From assembly GCF_003597395.2 (NCBI RefSeq), contig NC_133771.1, positions 137,946,441 to 138,010,440 of the forward strand: a DNA stretch of 64,000 nt, given 5' to 3'. Positions 11,417 to 21,789 of the stretch are shown here, piece by piece. Every line of letters starts with the position of its first letter. The first letter of the stretch is position 1. This DNA comes from Chelonoidis abingdonii (lineage: Eukaryota > Chordata > Testudines > Testudinidae). Position numbers and translations under genes: made by a program. The notes beneath the pieces were generated by a model, which ran no database searches, was not told the origin of the DNA, and saw nothing but the letters and a program-made list of their open reading frames with translations.

Positions 11417-11633
11417 GGGTTTGTCTACACTGCAATAAAACATCTGCGGCTGATCTGTGTCAGTTGATTCAGGCTCGCAGAGCTTGGGCTGGAGCCTGAG
11501 GGTCCCCAGAGCCCTGGCTCCAGCCTGAACCCAAAGGTCCACACTGCAATTTTATACCCTAGTATAAACATGAACAGTTTGAGTCCACTGACACAGACCA
11601 GCCTCAGGTGTTTTACTGCAGTGTAGACATACC
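11417..11633. mobile_element. Palindromic Harbinger-type MITE (GTCTACACTGCAAT family)
   Basis: It starts after TTA (11414-11416) with GGGTTTGTCTACACTGCAAT and ends ACTGCAGTGTAGACATACC. The internal arms are inverted: gagcttgggctggagcctgag and ccctggctccagcctgaac, plus outer gatctgtgtcagt and actgacacagacc. Almost the whole unit can fold as a hairpin. The right TAA is eroded. Confidence 0.7.
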
Positions 11634-11709
11634 ACTGCAAAAAAACAAACAAAAAACTTCTTTAAAAATTGCTAAGAGTGAAAGCTTATATTTTCAGAAT
11701 CTTAGCTCA

Positions 11710-11785
11710 AATGACTCAGAATTTGGGTCACTAACCCCACCCTGCATCCTCCAGAGGCACACCAAATTTAAAAAAGAAATCTGGC
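11710..11785 (+). repeat. Dispersed repeat, diverged copy 2 of a local pair
   Basis: Direct-orientation partner of 11116-11195. The palindromic MITE sits between the two copies. Confidence 0.5.
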
Positions 11786-12020
11786 TAAGCATGTTGATTT
11801 TAGAGGAGTTTGAAAAGTCAACATTTAAACAGGAGTCATGACAACCTTAAACACAGTGGTGCTGCCATGTTACCATACAGAGCTATCAACATATATAGTA
11901 ATTCACAATAGTATGCCAAATAAAGAATGAAATCCTTGCATTCAAGATCTCACAAGCTAAAACAGCACATTTGAGGATAATACAGACTAATATACTATAG
12001 AAGGGATATATATGAAAAAG

Positions 12021-12242
12021 GCAGCGTTGCCTAGCAAATCAAGCACTGGACTGGGACTAAGGAGATGTAGGTTCTATTCCCTGATCTACCACTGGCCTGC
12101 TGGGTGACCTGGGGCAAGTCATTGCCACTCTGTGCCTCAGTTTCCCCTTCTGTAAAATAGGGATGACATTGGCCTCTTTGGAAAATGTTTTGAGATCTAC
12201 TGATGAAGGTGTGCCATCAAATTGGTAAGTGGCATTAATATT
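12021..12242 (+). mobile_element. MIR-like CORE-SINE
   Basis: The conserved MIR core is clear: gtgacctggggcaagtca, tgcctcagtttcccc, ctgtaaaatagggatgac. A degenerate tRNA-like head precedes it (aggttctattccct resembles a B box). This is an old, diverged copy. Confidence 0.8.
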
Positions 12243-12345
12243 ACGGAGCAGTTGAATTTTTAAAAAGCTGCTGCATATATGAAATCATTTGAACCTATTG
12301 GTTTATGAACAGAGAAACGCCTTAATTAATATTATGGATAACTGG

Positions 12346-12572
12346 CCTATCTTAGGCACTTACATGGCTCCCATCGTAGTATCTCACAATCGTTAATGTA
12401 TCATTCTGAGCATCCCAGTGAAGTAGAGAAGTGCTATTATTCCCATTTTACAGATGTGAATTCAAGCACAGAAAAGCTAAATGTTCAAGGAAGTCTGTAG
12501 TAGAGCAGGAACCTGAACACAGGTTTCCCAAATCCTAGACTAGTGCCCTACATTGAACTATTCTTCCTTTCC
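12346..12572 (-). mobile_element. MIR-like CORE-SINE, reverse orientation
   Basis: The complement of the MIR core is recognisable around 12430-12500 (attattcccattttacagat, then a diverged equivalent of the tail). Towards 12560 a complement of the tRNA-like head follows (cagaagcc-type to tagtgccct). More decayed than the copy at 12021. Confidence 0.6.
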
Positions 12573-13115
12573 TCACCTATTAAAATGTGAATAAAAAGTA
12601 CTTCGAGCATTAAAGTGCAAATGACTAGTAGTCTGGAAACTTTTTTTTGTACTAACATGGACTTATAAGATCATTTTCGGTTAATTTTTTCTTCTTCTTC
12701 TTGCCCTTCCCCCCACCCCAAAAACAGACCAACCTGAAACAAGAAGTTCAAATGTTTCATTTTGAAAGTGTTCAAACAGAATATTTCAGCTGTTTGGAAT
12801 TTCACCTCCCTTTTTTCAGCTGAAAACATTCACCAAATTTGACATAAATTAGTGAATAGTTTTGGCCTCACTGAAACTATACTTTTCAGCAAGCTCACCA
12901 TTTGCCAAAAAAACTTCCTTTAGCTCTATGCAGTACCTTCCTATCTTTTGGAGCCATGAAAGGAGTATCTCTCTCTTCCGATGACGTACCGTTTCATCTC
13001 GTGAAGTTTTGTTTGAAAGGACAAAGTTCTCCCTTTTAAAAATTAGCAAAAGTGTATTCAATATTTAACAGTGTTCTTTAGTCCTTTAATAAAGAACTGT
13101 TCCATGAGTTGAAAG
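12573..13115. other. No gene; unclassified repeat-like sequence
   Basis: A pyrimidine run is present near 12690-12715. The stretch around 12740-12840 has repeated ttcatttt/gaaaacatt motifs but no definable ends. Confidence 0.35.
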
Positions 13116-13118
13116 TTA

Positions 13119-13285
13119 GGCCTTGGCTACACTGGTGCTTTACAGCGCTGCAACTTTCTCACTCAAGGGTGTGAAAAAAACACCTCCCTGAGAGCAGCAA
13201 GTTACAGCGCTGTAAAGCACCAGTGTAAACAGTGCCCCAGCACTGGGAGCGCGGCTCCCAGCACTGTAAGCTAATCCCCACAGTT
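13119..13285 (+). mobile_element. Truncated Harbinger-type MITE with AGCGCTG palindromes
   Basis: After TTA (13116-13118) it starts GGCCTTGGCTACACTGGTGC. Nested inverted arms follow: tttacagcgctgcaac... against gttacagcgctgtaaa, and gggtgtgaaaaaaacacc in the loop. A second palindrome gggagcgcggctccc starts at 13246. The right terminal repeat is missing. The complete relative lies at 63035-63337 on the other strand. Confidence 0.7.
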
Positions 13286-14013
13286 GGTTTCAACACCACA
13301 CATTTATTACACCAATGCAAATAGGTATCAAGAGCTTCATTATAAAACTCACATTTTCAGGTTTATATTTAATCTCAGATTGCATGGTCAGCTCAAATGT
13401 GAGCATTTTTATATTATTGCTGTAAATCAATTGAATTGTTTGTGACAAAGGCTCTAAAGAGTTGTTTTATTAGTTACAATTGTGCTGTAGTGTTTCAGCA
13501 CAAAGGGCCTCAGAACAATGGTTTCTATTAGTCTAGTCCCAGAAAAATAACTTTCATTAAGACTCAAGTTGATTATAAATGGATATCAAGTAATTGAAAA
13601 AATGAGAACTTAGTTGAACAATGTTTGAAAGTGAGGAAAACAGAATTAAGGCACAAATGGTTTTTTGTGCCCTGAAAAGGATTGAATGGGGAGGAGTGCA
13701 TGTTAAGGAATGGCTGATGTTATCCTAAATAATGACAAGCTAAATAGAAATAGATGGTTAACTCACTTTCTTGTCTTCCAGTCTCAAATGTTCTCTGCTT
13801 TCCTTCATCTCTATCAAAAGACTCAGCCTCCTTTTACTTTCCCCAACAATCCTCACAAGACTTCTAGTGCCCGTAGCAGAATTTGAAGCTCAAATGCCTC
13901 TGCTGAGTTCCAGTGATACAATGATCCCTATTGCTACCACACCCCATTCAATCCTATGCATTATAGCCTGTCCTAGATTTTTTAATCATAATCTTAAATG
14001 ATTAGTTTCATAG
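13286..14013. other. No feature recognised
   Basis: AT-rich; the frame at 13771-14001 has no support. Confidence 0.4.
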
Positions 14014-14080
14014 GCAAGTTTGTCGTAGTTCAAGGAAGTCAAGCTTATTTTCCACTTCTTCCTTGAATCCAAACACTTTC
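14014..14080 (+). repeat. Unclassified dispersed repeat, copy 1
   Basis: The segment (caagtttgtcg, gttcaagga, aagcttatttt, cttccttga, aaacacttt) aligns along its length with 16609-16677, same direction. Confidence 0.55.
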
Positions 14081-16608
14081 CATTTCTTTTTACTCGGAGT
14101 ACTGCCAGTAGAAGTGTATTCCTTTCTTATGATCTGGAATTGAGTTTAAGGTGCTATATCTGCAGCTCTCCAGTGCTGCTAGTTGGCAGTCACAGTGAAT
14201 GCTAATCAATTTTCTCTTTACACCATCCTACAATACTACACCTCCATCTGAGTTCCCACCTGAGTTCTCAAATTTAACAATGTTAGAATATATTTTTAAA
14301 TACCCATGCATTCTAAATATAGTCCCAGGTAAAAAAAAGTAAGTTTTCATATTGATATATTAAAGGGCAATATTTCAATGAAACATTTTAAACAAAAATA
14401 CCAGAAACTCAGAAAATATGCAGTTAAGGTTTTCATATTAACCTTAACAATGACCTGCAAAGGGAGGAAACTAAGCTTCTTCCATTTTTTTCCCCCACCA
14501 CAAGAAATCTATTACCGGATGCTAGAAATTCAAGTCATGTATAGTCTTGAAGGTTCTGTGATAAATGAACTAATGACATTATGACATCATTAGTGTAAAG
14601 AGTTAAAGTAAAGTAGTGAGCGACCAGGAGATTTTCAATCAGACTGTTTAAAACTCTGTTTTATTACCTATTCAAGCTCCAGTGACTGACTAATATTTTT
14701 GAGACAGGACATCTTCGTTAAAGTTTCAACATCCCAACTCCTTCAACTAAGTTACAAGAGTTAACATATATATCTTCATCTCAAGGGGGAAATAACATCC
14801 TGAGATCAGAGTTGATATTCCTAAGGTTAAAAAAGCAGCAAATAATTTGTAACAAAAATAAGGAAAAGAATTTTCAGGCACTCTTTACACAATATAAAAA
14901 GATACAAAAGGTATAAGTTTTGTTGTTTTTTTTAAATTTCTCTGCCCCCGTAGCCCTATTCACCTTCCACCTAAAGAATGTGGATCCTCAACAGATGCCA
15001 AATTAAATTGTTGCATATGTGAATTCCAACAGTAATGTCTTCAGTGGTACAGAGACAACCTGTACCCACTCTTGAAGCCTACATTGAACAGAGGTCAGGG
15101 AGGGGTCCTCTGATATCAGGAGGGTGTCAGAGAAGAGTTTTATCTTTGGGATGAAGGCCCAGTACTGAACATTAACTCTGTATTTGTCAACAGGCAGCAC
15201 CCAGTTAATTAACAGGCAGCTGCCTGCTGCGACTGTAATATGGAGGGTTCATACTGAAACATCAGTGAATAGGAGCTGCACACAGCAAGTTCCCACTGTG
15301 GCGATTTTTCATACGTTTCTTACCATTGTTACCACTGATTCAGCTCTACAAGTATTAGCAACACCGGAATACCTGTTGCACACAGACTGGCTGGCTGCCA
15401 TCACCATTTTTAAAGTACCACTTCAGTTGATCCTGCTCAGAACAGGTTTAATCAACACAGTGCTTAAAATCATATAAAGACCCACTACTGTTAATAGAGT
15501 TGAGATGAACTGGTGTGAGCAAAAGTGAGAAATTATAGGGAGAGTGTCCTTACTGTAGAGCGGGTTCAAAACATCCTCAGGTTACATCACATGATTTACT
15601 GGGTTGGGGCAAATGAATGCTGGCAACTGTGTGCTGCTTGAGGTGGAAGGCAGCTGCCAAGCATGGCCTGCGCACATGCCAGCTCCCCTCTCCCTTGTTA
15701 TGGGAAGGGTGTGTCAGTTATTCTTGGACAGCAGCCCATGTGTTAGGTAAGCAATGTAAAGAGAAAACTAACTGTACCATGCCTGGAGGGTGGTGTCTCA
15801 GAATCCTTGGCTGGGACAGTAACTGAGTATCTGCACATCTCAACTCTCCTACAAGTATATCCAGGCTATACAGGGAGGATTACAGGGCAGATGGGCCCCT
15901 CCAGCCCCAACTGGCACGGTAAATGAAAAAAGTTATTTCTCAGTTGTACATGAAGAGCAAGATAAAAGGGAAAAAATCCTTGGCCCATTGAACCGAATGT
16001 GAGTTTTGCTGTTGACTTTAATGGGACCAGGATTTCACCAAATATGTGATAATCTCTGACCCATAACAAGGAGATACATTTAAGAGTCTCTCCAGCTTCT
16101 GTATAGCAAATGAATGGGTAATTCACTGGTTATAATATAGGATGTAAGTGAGACTAGCGCTAGCCTGTGTATCATTGTAAATCTAGACTGGTTATGGTGG
16201 CCAGTTTTAAGGTCTATTAATTACACAGGTTGATACTAGGTGGAGATTTAAGGACAGATGAGGTAGATTTTGGTCCTTTTTTCCAAAAGAAGTGACTGTC
16301 TTTTTTATTAATTCATGTAATTCAAATGGAAATTTACATATGCTTCTGTGGTGCTTGCAAAACCAAGAATGAAGTATTAACACACAGGACAGTAAGAAAG
16401 TGAAAATGATTAGACACTGACAAATTAACTTGATTCTATTGTCCACGCGAACAAGATAAAAAGAGTAAAGTGAATTATTCTAATTCTCAGTAATCCAAGA
16501 TGTCCAATGCAGGAAAGAAAGTGGTTCTCTTATCAATATTATATAGCCTCATTATTAAAAAGTATACTTCCCAAGTTTGTTTGTTTGTTTTTAAGTTTTG
16601 ATCAAGAA
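14081..16608. other. No gene recognised
   Basis: Short open frames (15184-15477, 15866-16126 minus) lack domain motifs. A fragment at about 15985-16040 (ttggcccattgaa ... ggaccaggatttcacc) resembles the hairpin repeats seen at 61593 and 63641. Confidence 0.4.
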
Positions 16609-16677
16609 CCAAGTTTGTCACAGAGTTCAAGGACATCAAACTTATTTTCAACCTTTTTCCTTGAGCCCCAAAACTTT
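16609..16677 (+). repeat. Unclassified dispersed repeat, copy 2
   Basis: Direct copy of 14014-14080 with roughly one mismatch in five plus small indels, so an old pair. Confidence 0.55.
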
Positions 16678-17424
16678 ATTTTTTTTTTAAAGTTTTGCCC
16701 ATTTTTGAAAGTTCTCTACTTTATTTGTAATATTTTACAAACTGTGTTTCCAACTCATTATTTTATCACAAACCTTATGATATTTGGTGTTTTAATTAAA
16801 ACCCAAGCTCTCGGAGACAAGTGATTACATGAAAATCTCAGCTTTCAAGTTTCTCACCCTCACATCTGCAACCAACACCTTTAAACATGTGATCTTCATG
16901 TATTCTAAAGGCTTTAGAAACTAAAGTACTTTAAACTAATTGCATGAAATTTTGGTGCCTGATTCTCAATTTTTGAACATTTCCAGTTGGGAATACTGCT
17001 AATATTTTACAGAGCAAGATCAGGCTTAAAACAAGGCAAGCAAAAAAAGCAAGAGGCTAGGACAAGGCCAAAAACATTACATATAAAATATAAAAATGAG
17101 GGGGGGAGTGGATCTTGGGGCCTTCCCCAGCAAATATGAAACACAAAAAACAGTATCCTGAATTTTAAAATATTTTAGGCACTGAGAAAAATGAGAGGCA
17201 CATCTGACATTTATTTGAAAATCTAAAACAAAGTTTTCAGTAGAAAACTCACCAGCTCCAGGGGGAAAATAATCACTATCTGAACATTCTTTGAAAACAC
17301 ACCATTTTCCCAACAGTTATGATTACTACACGTGAAAGTTAGAGGGGAAAAAAGTTGGGGGGGGGGGACTCCTCCTCAACCATTTACTTTGTGCATTTGA
17401 CACATTGCATTGTATAATGAAACT
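16678..17424. other. No feature recognised
   Basis: AT-rich, with G homopolymer runs near 17101 and 17358; no repeat family recognised. Confidence 0.4.
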
Positions 17425-17628
17425 GGAACGGATAGCTCAGTGGTTTGAGCATTGGTCTGCTAAACCCAGGGTTTTGAGTTCAACCCTTGAGGGGGCCACT
17501 TAGGGATCTGGGGCAAAAATCAGTACTTGGTCCTGCTAGTGAAGGCAGCAGGCTGGACTTAATGACCTTTCAGGGTCCCTTCCTGTTCTATGAGATAGGT
17601 GTATCTCCATATATTTATTTTTTATTTC
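17425..17628 (+). mobile_element. Tortoise Pol III SINE (Cry SINE, tRNA-derived)
   Basis: The tRNA-like head has an A box TAGCTCAGTGG (17433-17443) and a B-box-like GAGTTCAACCC (17476-17486). The body contains gatctggggcaaaaatcag and ggcaggctggactta-type sequence. The tail gacctttcagggtccctt, ctatgagatag is the CR1-like 3' end by which CR1 LINE machinery is thought to mobilise this family. The family is characteristic of hidden-necked turtles and is the best taxonomic marker in the window. Reverse copies lie at 46434 and 60557. Confidence 0.92.
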
Positions 17629-17655
17629 TTCTAAGACACCTTCCCATTTGTATTA

Positions 17656-18557
17656 GGCCCCGTCTACACTGGCAAGTTTGCATGCAGTAAAGCAGTTTTG
17701 AACGCTGTATCTCCCAAGGTGTACACACTAACAAGCCAGTTAGTGTGCAGAAACTGCCCAGATGCAGTGCTCAAAAAAAAAAAAACCAAAAAAACCACAC
17801 ACATCTTGACGAGAGGCGTAGAGCTTTCTATGCCGTGGTTACAGCACTGCAGTGCCAATGCAGACACCATGGTGATTACAGTGCTGCAACTGGCCTCCAG
17901 GAGGTGCCCCACAATGCCTGTTCTGACCTCTCTGGCCATCGGTTTGGACTCTTCTGCCCTGCCCTCGGGTGACCAACTGTCAGCCCCACCCCATACATTC
18001 CTTTGCAAATCTGAAAGTCCCCTTCCTGTTTGCTCCACGATGCGTGCAGTGGTCTCAGCGCATCTTTCCAGGTAACCATGCCTGCTCCACACACCAGGCA
18101 ATCCCCCACTTGGAGCAATGCCGAGCTGCTGAACCTCCTCAGCATTTGGGGAGGGGGGGCAGCACAGTCATAGCTGCACTCCATAGGTATCATAATTCTG
18201 ACAGCTGAACAGATTTCAAGATGCTTGACAGCAAAGGACCATGACTGGAACACATTGCAGTGCAGCGTCAAACTGAAGGAGCTGGGAACGCCTACAACAA
18301 GGCACAGGAAGCAAACTGCCGCTCCAGTGCTGCACCCATGAGCTGCTGGTTCTACAAAGAGCTGGATGCGATACTTGGTGACCCCACCTCTACTGGGAAG
18401 TCCCCTGAGGATAATTTGTTGGCTTCGTTGCCAGTCAAGAGTGGACTGAGCCAGGAGGAGGCAATCTTGGATGAAGAGGGGGAGGGGAAACCAGAGGCAG
18501 AGGATGACTTGGAGGCCAGAGATGCATGCAGTCCAGAGCTCTTTTCTACCCCGGAAG
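17656..18557 (+). mobile_element. Harbinger transposon, 5' part with accessory gene
   Basis: After TTA (17653-17655) it begins GGCCCCGTCTACACTGGCAAG. Short palindromic and AGTGCTGCA-like modules follow, then a leader that matches my memory of an autonomous-type turtle Harbinger, then the Myb/SANT-like coding remnant at 18078. It breaks off at 18557, where a probable hAT element starts. The transposase half is not present nearby. Confidence 0.65.
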
Positions 18558-18571
18558 CAGGGCCAGATTAA
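18078..18571 (+). pseudogene. Broken Myb/SANT-like DNA-binding protein gene of a Harbinger transposon
   Basis: ATG at 18078 opens MPAPHTRQSPTWSNAELLNL, the start of a trihelix/Myb-SANT domain with its tryptophan at residue 12. A TAG at 18171-18173 stops it in frame. After a further frame change near 18285 the rest continues in the 18260-18571 frame: NAYNKAQEANCRS, then SCWFYKELDAILGDP, the typical helix-3 end of the MSANTD-type Harbinger accessory protein. An acidic stretch follows (EEAILDEEGEGKPEAEDDLE) and then DACSPELFSTPE. In this superfamily the Myb-like protein binds the transposon ends and helps bring the transposase to the nucleus. The last codons run into a new repeat at 18558. Identification rests on residue patterns, and the gene is dead. 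Confidence 0.75.
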
Positions 18572-18790
18572 CTTTTTGTGGGCCCAGCTCCAAACATATT
18601 TGTGGGCCCCCTAGGGAATGATTGTAAAAGGGGCTGGGGGAGGGGGGGGAACACAGTGGGGTGGGAGCTAGGGTTGGTCCCTGGAGCAAGGGAGGGGCCA
18701 GGGTAAACTGCAAGCGCAGCAGGGCTGGGGAGGGAGTAAACAGGATCCCTCCCCCCCCCCACCCCCACATAGAGCGAGTACCTACCTTCT
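18558..18790. mobile_element. Left part of a probable hAT element
   Basis: It begins CAGGGCCAGATTAAC immediately after the Myb-like remnant. Repeated gtgggccc motifs and a G-rich body follow. The start is a hAT-type terminus, but the matching right end and the 8-bp duplication were not found, so the right limit is a guess. Confidence 0.4.
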
Positions 18791-18847
18791 CCCTGGTTCT
18801 AGCCCATTCTCTTTGTCTCTCTCTGCACTGAGCTGCCCCTTCTCCAG

Positions 18848-19346
18848 TGTGGCAAAGTGGGAATGTTCTTAATGTTTTCTCTGAATACTGTGTGAGTGCC
18901 TCAGTTTCCCCTATGCATTTCTTAAGTATTTAGGTGTTGGGATAAGGCTGTGTGACTGTTACAGAGCCCTAGAGGACAGGTGTAATGCTGCCTGCACAGA
19001 GAATGGCCTGGGTCCCTCCCCTGCAAGGTGCCAATTGAAGGTGTTGGAGAACAAAAAGATCAGGTGACCTCCTGGCCTGGGGAAAGAGAAAGGACAGAGG
19101 AGGGGCTGGAGGGGGTTGCAGTTTGCAGCTGGCTGGGGAAACGGAGGGAGGCCCAGCACTGGTGTCTGGGCTCCCTACCACACAAGATAGACCTGACTGA
19201 GGGGTCCTGTTTTCCATACCTACAAGCTCTGCTTTCACTGTGTTCCTGTCGTCTAATAAAGCTTCTGTTTTACTTGCTGGCTGAGAGTCAGTGAATCGCA
19301 GGAAGTGGAGGGTGCAGGACCCTGACTTCCCCCACACTCCATGACA
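18848..19346 (+). mobile_element. Solo LTR of an LTR retroelement (499 bp)
   Basis: It starts TGTGGCAAAG and ends CTCCATGACA (TG...CA), with a perfect 5-bp duplication TCCAG at 18843-18847 and 19347-19351. A polyadenylation signal AATAAA lies at 19255-19260, near the 3' end as expected for an R-U5 boundary. No internal coding region or second LTR is present, so it is the product of recombination between two LTRs. The open frames across it are not retroelement proteins. A 5-bp duplication fits an endogenous retrovirus or Gypsy-type element, which I cannot separate here. Confidence 0.85.
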
Positions 19347-19351
19347 TCCAG

Positions 19352-20155
19352 CAGCAGCAGGACAGGTTCTCTTCCAGCTCTCAGGGTTAGTTGTTGCGAG
19401 TGAGAGGAGCAGAGGGTAATGTGGTTACTCCCATAACTGGACTTTTAGTTTCCAGGCAGCACTGCTAATCAGACACCCAGGTCCTATTTTCTACTGGAGT
19501 TTCCAGTCTAAAACTGGATACCTGGCAACAGGGGTGCCAGAAAAGCCTGAGGGGGGGAGGAGGGGCAAGCAATCATTTTTAAAAGTGAGAGGGCTAACCC
19601 TTAACCGATGGGAAGCAAGGGATTGGTGGGCTAGGGAGTGGAGAGGAACTAATAGGCAGGGCCACATCTGCCGTACTGCCCAGGTAGATTGGAGACTGTG
19701 GAGATCAGCTGACACAGTATCCCCAGCCCAGATGATGTGACAGCCTGCGGTGGATATAGAGTTAGTGGGATCCCCTGGCCCTGTGCTCAGCTTCATATTT
19801 GGGGCAGGGTCTCGGAGTGTGTGGGGGTGCAGGGGGCTGGGTGTGGGGGATGCAGGGGTCAGGGTGGGCAGGGGGCTGGGGTTGTGGGGGTGCTCTCGGC
19901 AGGGGGCTGGAGGGGGTATGCCCCCATTCCAGCTCCTTCCCCAAGGCCCTGCCCTGCCTCTTCTCTGCCTCCTCCCCAGAACAGTGAGCATGCTGAGGCT
20001 CTGCTCCTCCTCCTCCCAACAAACAGCTGATCCAGAGGGTCAGCTAGTTAGTGACAAGTGGGAGAGTACTGGCTGTGTTTTAAAGCACTGAAACAGTGCT
20101 GTCTGTGTTGCAAACAATACTGCTTCCACCTCTTAGTCCCCGCCTCCACCTGATG
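19352..20155. repeat. GC-rich low-complexity repeat block
   Basis: Purine-rich G tracts (19545-19570, 19800-19920) give overlapping open frames on both strands (19491-20091) that are composition artefacts. Phrases such as ctggcaacaggggtgcc near 19520 suggest decayed DNA-transposon ends, but none could be paired. Confidence 0.4.
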
Positions 20156-20163
20156 GAGGAAGA

Positions 20164-20390
20164 AATTTGAACTCTGATCTGCCATGACTCAGGTGAGTGC
20201 CCTAACCACTGGTTATGGGATGTTCTGATGTTGATTCTCTGTCTCTCCTGTCAAAGCTGTTCCACTGTGGATAAATAATGAAAATAATTGAGTCAGAGAG
20301 AGAAAGCATGCATGAGAATGACTCTGTAGCCTGGTGGTTAGAGCACTCATCTGGAAGACCCAGGATCCTAGTGTTCCTCTTCCAATTACT
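20164..20390. repeat. Inverted pair of tRNA-like (SINE-type) modules
   Basis: On the minus strand, 20164-20215 contains the complement of an A-box region (ccctaaccactgg) preceded by a B-box-like complement (tttgaactc). On the plus strand, 20320-20375 reads gtagcctggtggttagagcac followed by a degenerate B-box region. The two modules point away from each other around a roughly 100-bp spacer with gtctctcctg...ccactgtgg. I remember this arrangement from other turtle loci, so it may be one mobile unit. Confidence 0.55.
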
Positions 20391-20558
20391 TTTCTTAAGT
20401 TATTAACCAAAGATACAAGCATCAACTTTTCATTGTTTTACTCACACAAGAGGTAGCAGTACAACAAAGCTAGAGTTATCTGCTTTTTATACCCACTGGG
20501 TTAGGCGGAGGTGTGAGGAGGAAACATGTGGAGCACTTTGTTTATGTACATAGGAATA

Positions 20559-21171
20559 GTGTTACTATATATCTGGGTTTTCCCAGACATTGCGTCTTAT
20601 TTGATCCTCTGCCCTCTGTCTGGGTGGACTTTTCAAAGAGGAGGCAATGTCTGGGTTTTTTGCAGAGCAGATGTAGCAGCTTAGAAAGAGCCCACTTCCC
20701 AACTAGTCCCTCCCTTGCACCCACATCTGATTGGTCCCTCACAGCTGCTGGATTCAGCCCACCCAGGCCTCAGCTCCCAGCCCTGAGGCAGGGAAAAGCC
20801 CTGTGGGGTGGTGCTAACAACTGTCGCTGTGCCCCCGTATCTTCACCAGCCTCCCTGCCACCACGACAGAGAGCAGCCCTGCCCTACCCCACCTCAAGAG
20901 TGGGTCCTCTGGCACCCCCTCCTGCATTCCCCAGGTACCCCAGCCCAGTACACACATACCCTTCCAGCACCTCCTAAATTCCCCCTCAACTGCCCCAGGT
21001 ATCCCCTCTCAGTTCCCACACCTCTACAGCACCCCTCCAAATACCCATCCCATCCCCTCCAAATACCCATCCCAGTACATGTCCAGACTCCTCAACTGTA
21101 CACTCTCCACATTCCTCCCACCCCAGCTTCTAGCAGCATCCTCTTTTTGGGAACCTGAAACATGGTAATCC
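20559..21171. mobile_element. Probable Tc1/mariner-type non-autonomous element
   Basis: TA lies on both sides (20557-20558, 21172-21173). Left GTGTTACTATAT and right CATGGTAATCC are diverged inverted ends, and tgggttttcccagac on the left is mirrored by ctctttttgggaacctg on the right. The interior is C-rich (20820-21130). The open frames 20513-20977 and 20808-21158 show no domains. Confidence 0.5.
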
Positions 21172-21173
21172 TA

Positions 21174-21789
21174 CACAGGAATGTCTCTTTTATCCGTCTG
21201 AAAGAGCTAAGTGAAACTTTCCTGGAAATACTCTGCAATCTTCTCCTGAATGTTTCTAGGACAGCTGCCTTATTTCTTCTTCCTTGGTAGGACACTTTCC
21301 CATGCCACTCTGTGACAAATTCAGCTGGCACCTTTACAGTAAACAGGCTAATGGAATACAGCCCCGAGCACCTTCGGTATGCCAATAACAGCAGTGTTCT
21401 GTGTACCTTTATGACCCTCAGGATTGAGATATCAGCTACCACCACCACTGCCTGTTGAAAATAGTGCCAATATTCAGTGCCATTGCTCTATATTCATACC
21501 CATGGAATAGGGGCCAACATTTTATTGCTTTCTGAAACTGAAAATCCTTCCCCACCCCTCCCCCTTCCAGGAGTTAGAGAGCAGTGCTGTCCTGAGGCAT
21601 TGCAAAACTGAAGTATGGATAAGTATTTCTTATTAAAAGTGTTTATGAGAACAGAGGACAGGTGTTTTGAATCTATTTTTCCCTTTCCGTTGTGATTGTA
21701 AATCCAATGGTACATCTGTTTTTAATCAGCAACTGCTGGTGTGGTGGCCCTGAGAGATCCCCCCCACCCCCCGCCACACACACACACTC
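21174..21789 (-). repeat. Transposon-derived coding-like segment, unclassified
   Basis: A minus-strand frame (21092-21448) contains EFVTEWHGKVSYQGRRNKAAV, a phrase I associate with a protein-like segment recurring in turtle transposons. Its N-terminal part crosses into the neighbouring element. No superfamily can be assigned from the sequence alone. The remainder to 21789 is AT-rich with a CA/CCCC tract at 21758-21786. Confidence 0.35.

Noticed and set aside
15640..15750. Plus-strand exon ending at TTAG|GTAAGC near 15748
   Set aside because: No convincing acceptor and no coding frame.
17425..17500. A tRNA gene
   Set aside because: The A and B boxes belong to the tortoise SINE; the rest cannot fold as a tRNA and the CR1-like tail follows.
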